A stretch of 64,000 nt of DNA, from assembly GCA_017849575.1 (NCBI GenBank), contig JAFIGV010000024.1:62001-126000 (forward strand), written 5' to 3'. Origin of the DNA: Flavipsychrobacter sp. (GTDB lineage: Bacteria; Bacteroidota; Bacteroidia; Chitinophagales; Chitinophagaceae). Shown here one piece after another: positions 1-8,419 of this stretch. Each line of letters starts with the position of its first letter. Position 1 is the first letter of the stretch. Position numbers and translations under genes: made by a program. Under the pieces are notes generated by a model. That model was given only the letters and a program-made list of their open reading frames with translations, did not search any database and was not told the origin of the DNA.

Positions 1-1
1 C

Positions 2-217
2 GTGGTGCTTCACAACTGCCTCACAGAATGTATTGAAAAAGGCCTGATTCGCTTTGACGATGTAATGTTGGCCGCATTTTCAGTTTGGTCTATGGGCCAC
101 GGTCTGGTCTCGCTCGACGTGAGCTGCCGATTCCAGGGGATGGGAATTGATAACACCCATGTTGAACAAATGATCGTCACCGCCATCGATCATTACCTGC
201 AACTCATTAAAACATAG
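2..217 (+). CDS. TetR/AcrR-family regulator, C-terminal fragment
   Basis: This open frame enters from outside the window, so only the last 71 residues are visible and the start is missing. The fragment AAFSVWSMGHGLVSL resembles the WHG-type ligand-binding C-terminal domain of TetR-family repressors; the DNA-binding half lies upstream. It ends 63 bp before a TolC-HlyD-AcrB efflux operon on the same strand, the usual position of a local repressor of such pumps. Family membership is inferred from this short motif and the context. Control of the neighbouring operon is an inference. Confidence 0.6.
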   Translation: MVLHNCLTECIEKGLIRFDDVMLAAFSVWSMGHGLVSLDVSCRFQGMGIDNTHVEQMIVTAIDHYLQLIKT

Positions 218-280
218 CTTTTGAGCCCTCAACCAAAGGGCAGAAAAATTTTTTTGCCATACAACTAAACATCGTTCATA

Positions 281-1633
281 ATGTCAACACTATTAAAGAA
301 AAGAGCGTTATTAAGCTTAGCCTTTACAGTATCAATGATGAACCCTTTGGGCGCGCAAACCGTCCTCGACGGATATGTACAAGAGGCTTTACAAAGCAAT
401 CAGGGTTTGAAACAGCAAAAAATATATCTCGACAAAGCGCTGAATGCCCTGAATGAAGCCCGTTCCTTGTTTTTACCCAACGTAAGCTTACTTGGCAACT
501 ATACAAAAGCTGCAGGAGGGCGTACCATTGATATTCCGATCGGAGATCTGCTCAACCCTGTTTATAGCAGCCTGAACGAGATCACGCAGTCTCATTCTTT
601 TCCGCAAGTGCAGAATGCCTCTGTTCAGCTCAACCCGGATAATTTTTACGATGCCCGACTACGCACAGCTCTTCCTCTGGTAAATGCCGAAATCTGGTAC
701 AATAAGAAGATAAAGAAAGAACAGATTACCCAGCAACAAGCTGCGGTAAACGTGTACAAAAGGGAATTGGTAAAAAACCTCAAAACCGCCTACTATCAAT
801 ACTACCAGGCCGAACAGTCGGTCGCTATCTACAAAAGTTCTATGGCCCTGGTAAACGAAAGCATAAGAGTGAATGAAAGCCTGTTCCGCAACGGCGTGCG
901 CAACAACACCGCGCTTACCCGATCTCAGGCAGAAAAGGAAAAAATAGAGGCTGCCATCACACAATGCATCAATAATGCGCGCAATGCCAGGTCTTATTTC
1001 AACTTTCTGCTCAACCGCGATCTGGCAGCAGCCATTGTTATTGATTCCGCACTGTTTGCTACCGACCCGGCAGTAAGTACGGATGTAAAGATGCGCGAAG
1101 AATTGACGCAATTACAGAAAGGCATTGCTGCCTACGACCTCGCTGAGCAAATGCAGCGTTCGTACCTGATACCGATGCTGAGCACATTTTTAGATCTTGG
1201 CTCGCAGGGCTTCAACTTTGAACTCAACAACAAGACCCGTTACTATCTCTGGGGTGTAAACCTTCAGTGGGACCTGTTTGCCGGTGGCCAGCACCGCTAT
1301 AAAAGCCAACAGGCAAAAAATGACAAACAGGCGCTGGAAGCACAATACAACGAAACTGAAAAAGCTCTGGCGATGCAAAGCCAGCAAGCGTCCAACAATT
1401 TCAACACCGCCATAGCCAACTATAGGAGTGCACAAAAGCAGGTTCAACTGGCGAACAAGTATTACAGCGATCAATTGAAAGTATATAAAGAAGGTCAGCT
1501 CCTGTATATCGAACTCGTGGACGCCATTAACCAATACACTACGGCACAACTGCAGTTGTCGCTCAGCCAGGCCATCATGCTGGGAGCCGCAGCCGACATC
1601 GAGCGTACTCAGGCATCATACACATTGAATTAA
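281..1633 (+). CDS. TolC-family outer membrane efflux protein
   Basis: Outer-membrane channel subunit of a tripartite RND pump; 450 aa, normal for the family. A signal peptide spans about residues 1-25 and ends at LGAQ. The rest is long amphipathic helices with an internal duplication typical of TolC, including the EARSLFLPNVSLLGNY segment near the N-terminus and NLQWDLFAGGQ in the second half. It is the first gene of a three-gene operon and is followed after 26 bp by the periplasmic adaptor. The ATG at 281 directly precedes the hydrophobic signal sequence. The substrate cannot be told from sequence. Confidence 0.92.
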   Translation: MSTLLKKRALLSLAFTVSMMNPLGAQTVLDGYVQEALQSNQGLKQQKIYLDKALNALNEARSLFLPNVSLLGNYTKAAGGRTIDIPIGDLLNPVYSSLNEITQSHSFPQVQNASVQLNPDNFYDARLRTALPLVNAEIWYNKKIKKEQITQQQAAVNVYKRELVKNLKTAYYQYYQAEQSVAIYKSSMALVNESIRVNESLFRNGVRNNTALTRSQAEKEKIEAAITQCINNARNARSYFNFLLNRDLAAAIVIDSALFATDPAVSTDVKMREELTQLQKGIAAYDLAEQMQRSYLIPMLSTFLDLGSQGFNFELNNKTRYYLWGVNLQWDLFAGGQHRYKSQQAKNDKQALEAQYNETEKALAMQSQQASNNFNTAIANYRSAQKQVQLANKYYSDQLKVYKEGQLLYIELVDAINQYTTAQLQLSLSQAIMLGAAADIERTQASYTLN

Positions 1634-1659
1634 ATAACCAAAATGCAATAACCAAAACG

Positions 1660-2712
1660 ATGAGACACATACACAACTTTCTGCTGCTCGGCACTGTACT
1701 TTTTATAGCCTCCTGCGGATCGGCAAAGCAAGAAGAAAAAGCCGAAAACGATGATCTGATACCCGTGCGGGTGATAGCACTGCAGGCAACGGATATTGGC
1801 GGCCAGGCAAACATTTCGGGGCAGTTTACTACAGATGATGAGGCCATGCTTTCTTTTAAAACGGGCGGCATCATCAGTAGGATCTATGTCAGGGAGGGCG
1901 ATGCCATTCAGGCTGGTCAACTGCTGGCTACACTCAACATGACGGAGATCAATGCACAAGTAACCATAGCCCGCACAGCTTATGACAAGGCCAGCCGGGA
2001 TTACGCACGGGTATTGAATTTGTACAAAGACAGCGTTGCTACACTCGAACAAAAGGAGAATGCAGAAACAGCATTGGAAATCGCCAAACAACAGTATGCT
2101 GCTGCGGAGTTCAACCGAAATTATTCTCAGATCCGGTCAACGCGTAGCGGCTATGTATTGCGCAAGTTGGCCAGCGAGGGGCAGCTTGCAGAAGCGGGCA
2201 CTCCAGTCTTCCAGGTAAATGGAGCGCAATCGGGCACATGGAAATTGAAAGCTGGTGTAAGCGATAGAGAATGGGCGATGATCCGGGTAGGAGATAAGGC
2301 AACAATCTCGGTGGCAGCCCTGAGCAATAAGCAATACAATGGGGTGGTTTGCCGCCGGTCGGAAGGTGCAGATCCACAGACGGGCTCCTTTACAGTGGAC
2401 ATAAAATTTCTTGGGGAGCAACCTGCTGTGGCTGCCGGCATGTTTGGAAAGGCTACCGTGCAAACTACTGCAAGCATGCAGCGTGCCGATCAATGGGCCA
2501 TACCCTATGATGCACTTCTGGATGGCGACGGCAACACGGGCTATGTATTTGTGACCAACGACAAAAAGAATGCACGAAAAATTGAAGTCGCTATAGCTTC
2601 TATTGAAAAAGATAAACTGATCGTGGCCGACGGGCTTCAGAATGCCAGGTGGCTTATTGTTAGTGGCAGCGCCTACCTTACCGATAGCAGTAAAATAAAG
2701 ATCACCAACTAA
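1660..2712 (+). CDS. RND efflux periplasmic adaptor subunit (HlyD/MFP family), lipoprotein
   Basis: Membrane-fusion protein that links the inner-membrane RND transporter to the TolC channel. The N-terminus has a lipobox (FIASC, Cys near residue 19), so it is probably a lipoprotein. A biotinyl-lipoyl-like half follows (GGIISRIYVREGDAIQAGQL), then a helical hairpin, the second lipoyl half (RSGYVLRKLASEGQLAEAG) and a beta-barrel domain. At 350 aa it has normal MFP length. It sits 26 bp after the TolC gene and 19 bp before the transporter gene, consistent with one transcript. Confidence 0.93.
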   Translation: MRHIHNFLLLGTVLFIASCGSAKQEEKAENDDLIPVRVIALQATDIGGQANISGQFTTDDEAMLSFKTGGIISRIYVREGDAIQAGQLLATLNMTEINAQVTIARTAYDKASRDYARVLNLYKDSVATLEQKENAETALEIAKQQYAAAEFNRNYSQIRSTRSGYVLRKLASEGQLAEAGTPVFQVNGAQSGTWKLKAGVSDREWAMIRVGDKATISVAALSNKQYNGVVCRRSEGADPQTGSFTVDIKFLGEQPAVAAGMFGKATVQTTASMQRADQWAIPYDALLDGDGNTGYVFVTNDKKNARKIEVAIASIEKDKLIVADGLQNARWLIVSGSAYLTDSSKIKITN

Positions 2713-2731
2713 CGCTCAAAATCTGCCAACG

Positions 2732-5700
2732 ATGAAAATTTCAGATTACGCAGTCAGGAACTATCAGTTTACGCTGATCATCTTTGTTATGATCATAGCC
2801 CTCGGCATCACCACCATCCTGAATATGCCCCGCAGCGAGGATCCCGAAATGCACGCGCCCGTATTTCCGGTAATCGTGGTATATCCGGGCACTAGCCCCA
2901 AAGACATGGAAGAGCTGGTGATCAAACCTTTGGAGAAAGAAGTCTATAGCCTGGAAAACATAAAACGTGTACGCAGCTTTATCGGAGACGGACTGGCCGT
3001 GATGCGCGTGGAATATAAGTACAACAGCAACGTAGAAAGCAAGTATCAGGAGTTGACGCGGGTGATCAACAACAAGCGCAGCCAACTGCCGCAGGAGATT
3101 TACAGTATTGACGTACAGAAGTTTCAGCCCTCGGATGTCAATATCATTCAGATCGGTCTGGTATCTGAAAACGCACCCCGGGAAAAACTGAAATACTACG
3201 CCGAAAAACTTCAGGATGAACTCGAAAAACTCAACGCACTTAAAAAAGTCGAAATTCATGGTCTGCCCGAACAGCAAGTGCGCATAGAACTCGATATGGA
3301 GCAACTGGCCAGCCGGCATATACCGCTGAATGCCGTGATCAGCAACCTGCAGAGCGAAATGGCCAATATACCCGGCGGCAATATTGAAGCCGGCAATAAA
3401 ACCTTCAATATAAAGACGAGTGGCAACTTTCAGGACCTTGACGAGATCCGAAATACTATAGTCATGTCTGCCAACGGCAACAACATTTTGCTTAAAGACG
3501 TAGCCAAGGTTTACTATGGCTTTGAAAACGAAAATTACACCACACGACTTAATGGCCACCGATGCATATTTGTAGTTGCCGCGCAGAAAGAAGGTGAAAA
3601 CATAAGCAAAACCAGAGCGGTGTACCAACCCGTTATTGAAGAGTTCAAAAAAGCACTTCCCCCAAATATTGATCTGGTACAAAATTTCGACCAGGCCCAA
3701 AATGTCAACAAACGACTAAGCGGTCTTGGTGAAGATTTTATCATTGCAATACTGCTGGTGGCCTTCACCCTGCTGCCTCTTGGCTTTCGCCCGGCCATCA
3801 TTGTGATGATGTCTATTCCGCTCTCGCTTTCCATCGGTATCGTATTGCTCAATCTGTTCGGCTATAACCTCAACCAGCTTAGCATCGTAGGTCTTGTTGT
3901 TGCGCTGGGACTGCTGGTGGACGATAGCATTGTGGTGGTAGAAAATATTGAACGCTGGATGCTGGAAGGTCACTCCCGGCTCGAAGCCACGCTGAAGGCT
4001 ACCAGCCAGATTGGAAAAGCGGTTTTAGGTTGTACGCTCATGCTCATCATTGCCTTCATGCCTTTGGTCTTTCTGCCAGAAGGTTCGGGAGATTTCATCA
4101 GAGGTTTGCCTTTGGCAGTTATTTTTTCCGTCCTGGCGTCCATGTTCGTATCCTTAACGATCATTCCGTTTCTATCCAGCAAGTTGCTTAAAAACCATCA
4201 GGGGCATCCTGAGGGCAACATCTTTATGCGCGCGCTGAAGAAAATGATCCGGGGTAGTTATGCCCGGCTGCTGGACAAAGCCCTGGAGCGGCCCGTACTG
4301 ACTATCGTCACAGCACTATTCATCTTTGCAGGGTCTTTGTTCCTGTTTAAATCTATTGGCTTCAGCCTGTTCCCTTCTTCCGAAAAGCCCCAGTTCTTTG
4401 TCAACATCACCAGCCCACCTCAGTCCAGCGTAGCCTATACTAACCAGATAGCCCGGGAGATAGAGAAAGAATTGAAGCATGAACCGCTGATCAGGTACTA
4501 TGCTACGAATGTGGGTAAGGGAAATCCCAGAATTTATTATAACGAAGTGCAGGAAAACGAAAGATCCGACTTCAGCCAGATCTTTATACAACTTAAAGAA
4601 GAAACTACGCCGGAGGAAAAACTTGAGCTCATCGAAAAGCTTCGAAGCAAATGGACACCCTACCCCGGGGCCAAAATCGAAGTGAAAAATTTTGAACAAG
4701 GACCGCCGGTGGTTGCCCCTGTAGAAGTAAAACTTTTTGGCGACAACCTCGACACCCTTCGGCATATTGCTGCAACGGTAGAAAAAATGCTTTTGGAAAC
4801 TGCGGGTACCATCTATGTCAACAATCCGGTAAGTACGCTCAAAACAGACATCAAGGTGGACATCAACAAAGAGAAAGCACAAATGCTGGGTGTGCCCACG
4901 ATCAATATAGACCGGACGGTGCGCCTTGCCGTTGCCGGCTTTAATCTGGGTAAGTTCACGGATAAAAATGAGCAGGATTATAACCTGCTTCTCACCCGAA
5001 GCAAATCGGCAAGGCCTACGCTGGATGTATTCTCTAACCTGTTTGTTAATAACGCACAGGGCGCTGCCATTCCGCTAAGTCAGTTGGCAACGCTTCACTT
5101 CGAAACTTCACCGCTGAACATCAACCATATGGAGAAAAAGCGTGTGGTTTCTGTTAAAGCCAATGTGAAAAAAGGATTTCTGGTGGACCGCGTCATTGCA
5201 GACGTCATCAGCAAAATGGAGCAGATGAAACTACCGGCAGGCTACAGTTACGAGATGGGTGGAGAAGTGGAGTCGCGACAGGATTCTTTTGGAGGTTTTA
5301 CCACGATCATTATCGTCACCATGTTCATGTTTATTGCCATGCTGGTATTGTTGTTCCGCACCTTTAAGAGCACGCTCATTGTATTGTCGGTGATACCGCT
5401 GGGCATCGTTGGTGCAGCAACTGCCCTTTGGCTCACCGGCAACTCACTTTCCTTTGTTGCCATCATCGGACTGATAGCCCTGGCCGGCATTGAGGTCAAG
5501 AACACCATACTGCTTGTTGATTTTACCAATCAGTTGCGAGAGCAGGGTAAAGGCATCAGCGAAGCCATCCGGGAAGCAGGTGAAATTCGTTTTCTTCCCA
5601 TCGTGCTTACTTCGCTCACCGCTATTGGTGGACTTATTCCCATCGCCATATCGAGCAACCCGCTCATTGCGCCCCTGGCCATCGTACTGATCGGAGGGCT

Positions 5701-5794
5701 CATAAGTTCGACCCTGCTTTCACGAATTGTGACACCGGTGGTTTACAAACTGTTGCCGCCGGTAGTAACTTCGAAGGCAGACGAACATCCATAA
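2732..5794 (+). CDS. RND-family efflux transporter permease (AcrB/HAE1-like)
   Basis: Inner-membrane proton-driven pump subunit of 1020 aa, full length for the family. It has the N-terminal transmembrane helix, two large periplasmic loops and two six-helix bundles. The TM4 segment LVDDSIVVVEN (Asp pair near residues 397-398) gives the acidic residues of the proton relay, and AGIEVKNTILLVDF in TM10 supplies the conserved lysine. It resembles the shorter AcrB-type transporters common in Bacteroidota more than metal-specific CusA. It is the last gene of the operon. Drug or lipid substrates cannot be deduced. Confidence 0.93.
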   Translation: MKISDYAVRNYQFTLIIFVMIIALGITTILNMPRSEDPEMHAPVFPVIVVYPGTSPKDMEELVIKPLEKEVYSLENIKRVRSFIGDGLAVMRVEYKYNSNVESKYQELTRVINNKRSQLPQEIYSIDVQKFQPSDVNIIQIGLVSENAPREKLKYYAEKLQDELEKLNALKKVEIHGLPEQQVRIELDMEQLASRHIPLNAVISNLQSEMANIPGGNIEAGNKTFNIKTSGNFQDLDEIRNTIVMSANGNNILLKDVAKVYYGFENENYTTRLNGHRCIFVVAAQKEGENISKTRAVYQPVIEEFKKALPPNIDLVQNFDQAQNVNKRLSGLGEDFIIAILLVAFTLLPLGFRPAIIVMMSIPLSLSIGIVLLNLFGYNLNQLSIVGLVVALGLLVDDSIVVVENIERWMLEGHSRLEATLKATSQIGKAVLGCTLMLIIAFMPLVFLPEGSGDFIRGLPLAVIFSVLASMFVSLTIIPFLSSKLLKNHQGHPEGNIFMRALKKMIRGSYARLLDKALERPVLTIVTALFIFAGSLFLFKSIGFSLFPSSEKPQFFVNITSPPQSSVAYTNQIAREIEKELKHEPLIRYYATNVGKGNPRIYYNEVQENERSDFSQIFIQLKEETTPEEKLELIEKLRSKWTPYPGAKIEVKNFEQGPPVVAPVEVKLFGDNLDTLRHIAATVEKMLLETAGTIYVNNPVSTLKTDIKVDINKEKAQMLGVPTINIDRTVRLAVAGFNLGKFTDKNEQDYNLLLTRSKSARPTLDVFSNLFVNNAQGAAIPLSQLATLHFETSPLNINHMEKKRVVSVKANVKKGFLVDRVIADVISKMEQMKLPAGYSYEMGGEVESRQDSFGGFTTIIIVTMFMFIAMLVLLFRTFKSTLIVLSVIPLGIVGAATALWLTGNSLSFVAIIGLIALAGIEVKNTILLVDFTNQLREQGKGISEAIREAGEIRFLPIVLTSLTAIGGLIPIAISSNPLIAPLAIVLIGGLISSTLLSRIVTPVVYKLLPPVVTSKADEHP

Positions 5795-5874
5795 CTCATG
5801 CCCCCCCGCGAACGATTGCATCTGTTGCTTCGATTTGCTGAAAAAAGGTCGTGGGAAAAAGTCCGAAACAAAAA

Positions 5875-5906
5875 AAGAGGAAGGCAACGGGCGTTGTCTT
5901 CCTCTT
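5875..5906 (-). terminator. Rho-independent terminator, probably the original ssrA terminator
   Basis: A 15-bp stem (5875-5889 with 5892-5906, one G-T pair) is followed on the minus strand by a run of seven T. On the plus strand there is no T run, so it works for minus-strand transcription. The only minus-strand gene that could have used it is ssrA, now 20 kb away beyond the inserted element. I infer that this was the ssrA terminator before integration. Confidence 0.7.
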
Positions 5907-5913
5907 ATGATGA

Positions 5914-5928
5914 GTGGAGCCGGCGGGA
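5914..5928. repeat. attL core: 15-bp copy of the ssrA 3' end
   Basis: The 15-mer GTGGAGCCGGCGGGA is identical to 26351-26365, the 3' acceptor end of the tmRNA gene (minus strand). To its right the match stops (AATACAAC here, GTCGAACC in ssrA). A duplicated tRNA-like 3' end next to an integrase gene is the standard mark of tyrosine-recombinase insertion. The minimal crossover point inside the 15 bp cannot be fixed by eye. Confidence 0.88.
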
Positions 5929-6043
5929 ATACAACTTGTTTTCCTTAGAATTACAGAATTGTTTGTTATTTGCCTTGAAAGCCGCTTTCAGCTTGCTGCA
6001 TCAAGGTTGTGATAACTAAACGGTAAATAAATAGAAATAAAAA

Positions 6044-6064
6044 TTTGCTACCTATTTTGCAACC
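6044..6064 (+). repeat. Left arm-type site, candidate integrase binding site
   Basis: Read on the minus strand this is GGTTGCAAAATAGGTAGCAAA, two GGTwGC half-sites spaced 12 bp. The same 21-mer recurs with one mismatch (20/21) at 26272-26292 near the other end, and in a looser form at 18506-18523. A further inverted copy (AGGTAGCAAATT) lies at 6079-6090, so 6042-6090 is also a 12-bp inverted repeat, and a second 9-bp pair (CTAAACGGT / ACCGTTTAG) interleaves with it. Repeats just inside both att cores, next to the integrase gene, suggest arm-type sites. Autoregulation of the integrase promoter is equally possible. Confidence 0.6.
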
Positions 6065-6093
6065 GTTTAGATTTATCAGGTAGCAAATTCCTC

Positions 6094-7386
6094 ATGGCAA
6101 TACGCAAAGGTACAAGCCGCTTCTGGCTGCGAATGGATAAGCGTCTCAAGGACGGGCGCGTCCCTCTTTTTTTGATCTACTCCGTGAAAGGGCAGCGTAA
6201 AAACTACGATACCCGGATCCGGATATTTGAAGAACAGTGGGATGATGATAATCGGGAAATACGTTCGCTAAATATCAAGCTTGCTAAGACCAAGTATGGG
6301 CTCAAGCTACAGGATTTGCCCAGCAAAGAGGAGATTGAAGAGGATAATGGCAAAATACTCCGCTTGCGATCTTCACTCGGAAGCATAGAGTCACGGTTTA
6401 TTCTGGATGGTGTAGCATTCAGCTCGGAAATGGTCATTGCCCAACTTTCTGAGCTGATGAAGCCAGAGGTAAGGAAGGAAAAGCAGACAAACGACCTTGG
6501 TAACTTTATGGACCGCTACATAGCTGAGAACGAGAGTAACCGGGTTCGAGGAAGCCTACACATCTACAAGAACGTTCGTAAGCGAATCAGGGAATTTGAA
6601 AAGCATTATCGTTGCAGCATAACCTTTGATACCGTCAATTACGACTTTTTCACCCGCTTTCAGTCTTATTTGATCAACAACTGCCACCTCAACAATACCA
6701 CTACCGCTAAGCTGCTGAGCACCGTAAAGACCTTTCTGAATTATGCAAAGCGGTATGGTCACCAGGTGCCAGACAATTATAAGGACTTCAAAATAAAGCG
6801 CGAATCGCTAGAGGTTATCGCACTTACACAGGATGAATTTAATAGGCTTTACTCATTCGACTTTAGCAATTATAAGCGGCTTGATCAGGTTCGGGATGTC
6901 TTTATATTCTCCTGTGCTTCAGGGCTACGATTTAGCGATCTTGCTCTGCTTAACAGAGCGCAAATAAAGGAGGATAGCATTGTCCAAAATGTTAAGAAAA
7001 CAAAGCAGATTTTATCAATTCCGCTGAACAGATATAGCAGAGCAATTCTTGAAAAATATAGCCAGGAGCCAACACCACTGCCGGTGATCAGTAATCAGAA
7101 GAGCAACTTGTATTTGCATGAGGCTTGCAAACTGGCGGGGATCGATGAACCCATAGAGATTGTCCGTTTCAAGGGCATACGGCGAGAGGTAAATGTATAT
7201 CCCAAGCATGAGCTAATAACCATGCACGTTGGTAGGAAAACATTTTGCACCTTGTCGCTGGAGAAAGGGATGAATGCAGAGGAAACAATGAGTATTAGCG
7301 GGCACAAAGACTATAAAAGCTTCAAGCGGTACATCAATGTCACCGAGGAGCGAAAGAAGCTCGTAATGAAAAAAGCTTGGGACTAG
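6094..7386 (+). CDS. Tyrosine recombinase / phage integrase
   Basis: Site-specific recombinase expected to integrate and excise the surrounding element at the ssrA 3' end. The 430-aa protein has an N-terminal AP2-like arm-binding region (about 1-100), a SAM-like core-binding domain (about 120-225) and a C-terminal catalytic domain. Catalytic residues are visible: Arg279 in SGLRFSDL, His378 and Arg381 in HVGRKTF, His404 in SGHKDYKSF and the nucleophile Tyr413 in KRYINV. It starts 165 bp inside the attL core and reads inward. The organisation matches Bacteroidota integrases of prophages and mobilisable islands. Confidence 0.95.
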   Translation: MAIRKGTSRFWLRMDKRLKDGRVPLFLIYSVKGQRKNYDTRIRIFEEQWDDDNREIRSLNIKLAKTKYGLKLQDLPSKEEIEEDNGKILRLRSSLGSIESRFILDGVAFSSEMVIAQLSELMKPEVRKEKQTNDLGNFMDRYIAENESNRVRGSLHIYKNVRKRIREFEKHYRCSITFDTVNYDFFTRFQSYLINNCHLNNTTTAKLLSTVKTFLNYAKRYGHQVPDNYKDFKIKRESLEVIALTQDEFNRLYSFDFSNYKRLDQVRDVFIFSCASGLRFSDLALLNRAQIKEDSIVQNVKKTKQILSIPLNRYSRAILEKYSQEPTPLPVISNQKSNLYLHEACKLAGIDEPIEIVRFKGIRREVNVYPKHELITMHVGRKTFCTLSLEKGMNAEETMSISGHKDYKSFKRYINVTEERKKLVMKKAWD

Positions 7387-7434
7387 CTTGCCATAAGCCT
7401 GTTTAAACTTTTCGTTTCGTCAATTTTATCAAAG

Positions 7435-7617
7435 CTAAAAACTAAAAAGAGACTCTATCCGGACGAAAGTGATAGATGCACCCGTAACTGCCAAAATAAT
7501 ACAAACGAGTACCGCCGCGATGATCGCAAAACAAATGACTCTGGCAAGTAAGAAGCATATTTGTGTGAAAATGGAGCATGGCAAGTCGATACCGCATGCC
7601 CGACAACGTTCTTCCAT
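7435..7617 (-). CDS. Small Cys-containing membrane protein (uncertain)
   Basis: A 60-aa open frame with an N-terminal CxxC-like motif (MEERCRACG), a third cysteine at LPC and one long hydrophobic stretch (about residues 21-50) that would span the membrane once. It lies convergent to the integrase gene in an otherwise non-coding stretch. No clear ribosome binding site is visible and I recognise no family. It may be a genuine small membrane protein of the element or a chance frame. Confidence 0.3.
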   Translation of the reverse strand: MEERCRACGIDLPCSIFTQICFLLARVICFAIIAAVLVCIILAVTGASITFVRIESLFSF

Positions 7618-7894
7618 AAGAAGTTGCTTTTAAAATTAATTAAAAATTGTATTCTTCCTTTTAGTTGAGCAAGGAAGCGCTCAAATGGATCAGCTTTAAG
7701 GTGTGAAACCAAGGAACCTACTTCTGCTCGGATTTAAGGTCTTAGCAGTATGACCTACTTACTGATTTTGAAAGTCTCAGCTTGACTTACTTCCGATTTT
7801 AAACAGGTCGTTCGGGATGACCTGCGGGAGAAAAACAAATGTAGTATGTATTTTTGATATAAACAAATTATAGAACCTCTAGTTCAAAAGTTTT
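7618..7894. other. Non-coding stretch with three degenerate repeats
   Basis: No convincing gene is seen between the small membrane-protein frame and the paralogue genes. The octamer ACCTACTT at 7716-7723 recurs at 7753-7760 and as ACTTACTT at 7785-7792. Each copy is followed by a similar tract ending in AAGGTC, AAAGTC or CAGGTC, which suggests three decayed units of 32-37 bp. The stretch lies 3' of the SIR2-like operon, so it may hold that operon's end, but no T-tailed hairpin is evident. Confidence 0.4.
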
Positions 7895-8104
7895 CTAATC
7901 AAAAAAATTAGACCCAATTGACTCTCCCGTTGTGCCACAATACCGTTCAAGTTGCTTTTCAGTCACTTGGAACTCCAAAAGTGCCTCCTCTAAGGATAAA
8001 ATACCCTTTTCAATAAACCACTGAGCGGCCCACGCGGAAAGGCGAACATCTGCCTCCAAGTCGAATTCCTGCAATGCTTTGCGGAAATAGTCTTCATTAT
8101 TCAT
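7895..8104 (-). CDS. Small protein B of the SIR2 operon (paralogue of the 8178-8417 gene)
   Basis: A 69-aa protein of unknown family. Its middle (EFDLEADVRLSAWAAQWF, then a helix ending in QLERY) aligns without gaps to the neighbouring 79-aa protein (EFEVDQETDFKHRVWAAQ, then a helix ending in HYNRY). The two genes are therefore diverged tandem duplicates, about 45 residues long in the shared part and predicted all-helical and acidic. It is the last gene of the minus-strand run RHH, 64-aa, SIR2-like, small A, small B, 73 bp after its paralogue. A partner, inhibitor or sensor role for the SIR2-like protein is only a guess from position. Confidence 0.65.
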   Translation of the reverse strand: MNNEDYFRKALQEFDLEADVRLSAWAAQWFIEKGILSLEEALLEFQVTEKQLERYCGTTGESIGSNFFD

Positions 8105-8177
8105 GTTACCGGGAAAGCAATTGCAGTGCCGTTTTGGAACTATTGAGAGAACATGAAACAGCCTCTTATTAGCGAGC

Positions 8178-8417
8178 CTACCCTGGATAGCTATCCTTAT
8201 ATCGGTTGTAATGTTCCAAAGTGAGGCTGAACCATGGCAGGGCGTGTTCGACGGTTTTGTAGAGACCTCTATCTAGGCATGACTGCGCCGCCCATACACG
8301 ATGTTTGAAATCGGTCTCCTGATCCACCTCAAACTCAGTATGCATAGCTGCAGTGAGCTCATCATAGTTCGGATATTCGACCGCGTCCACCGGAGAGGAT
8401 GTTATTTCCTTCTTCAT
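8178..8417 (-). CDS. Small protein A of the SIR2 operon (paralogue of the 7895-8104 gene)
   Basis: A 79-aa acidic, probably helical protein that I do not recognise. It starts two bases after the stop codon of the SIR2-like gene, so the two are almost certainly translationally coupled. The shared core with the next gene contains an invariant WAAQ and an aromatic C-terminal helix; the N-terminal 25 residues are unique. Tight coupling to a SIR2-like gene points to a dedicated partner, but no catalytic or DNA-binding motif is visible. Confidence 0.7.
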   Translation of the reverse strand: MKKEITSSPVDAVEYPNYDELTAAMHTEFEVDQETDFKHRVWAAQSCLDRGLYKTVEHALPWFSLTLEHYNRYKDSYPG

Positions 8418-8419
8418 AA

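Noticed and set aside
2741-3700. 319-aa minus-strand frame inside the RND transporter gene
   Set aside because: It is the antisense shadow of a well-supported 1020-aa coding sequence.
5798-6019. 73-aa plus-strand frame after the RND transporter
   Set aside because: It reads straight through the terminator hairpin and the attL core, and its composition is not protein-like.
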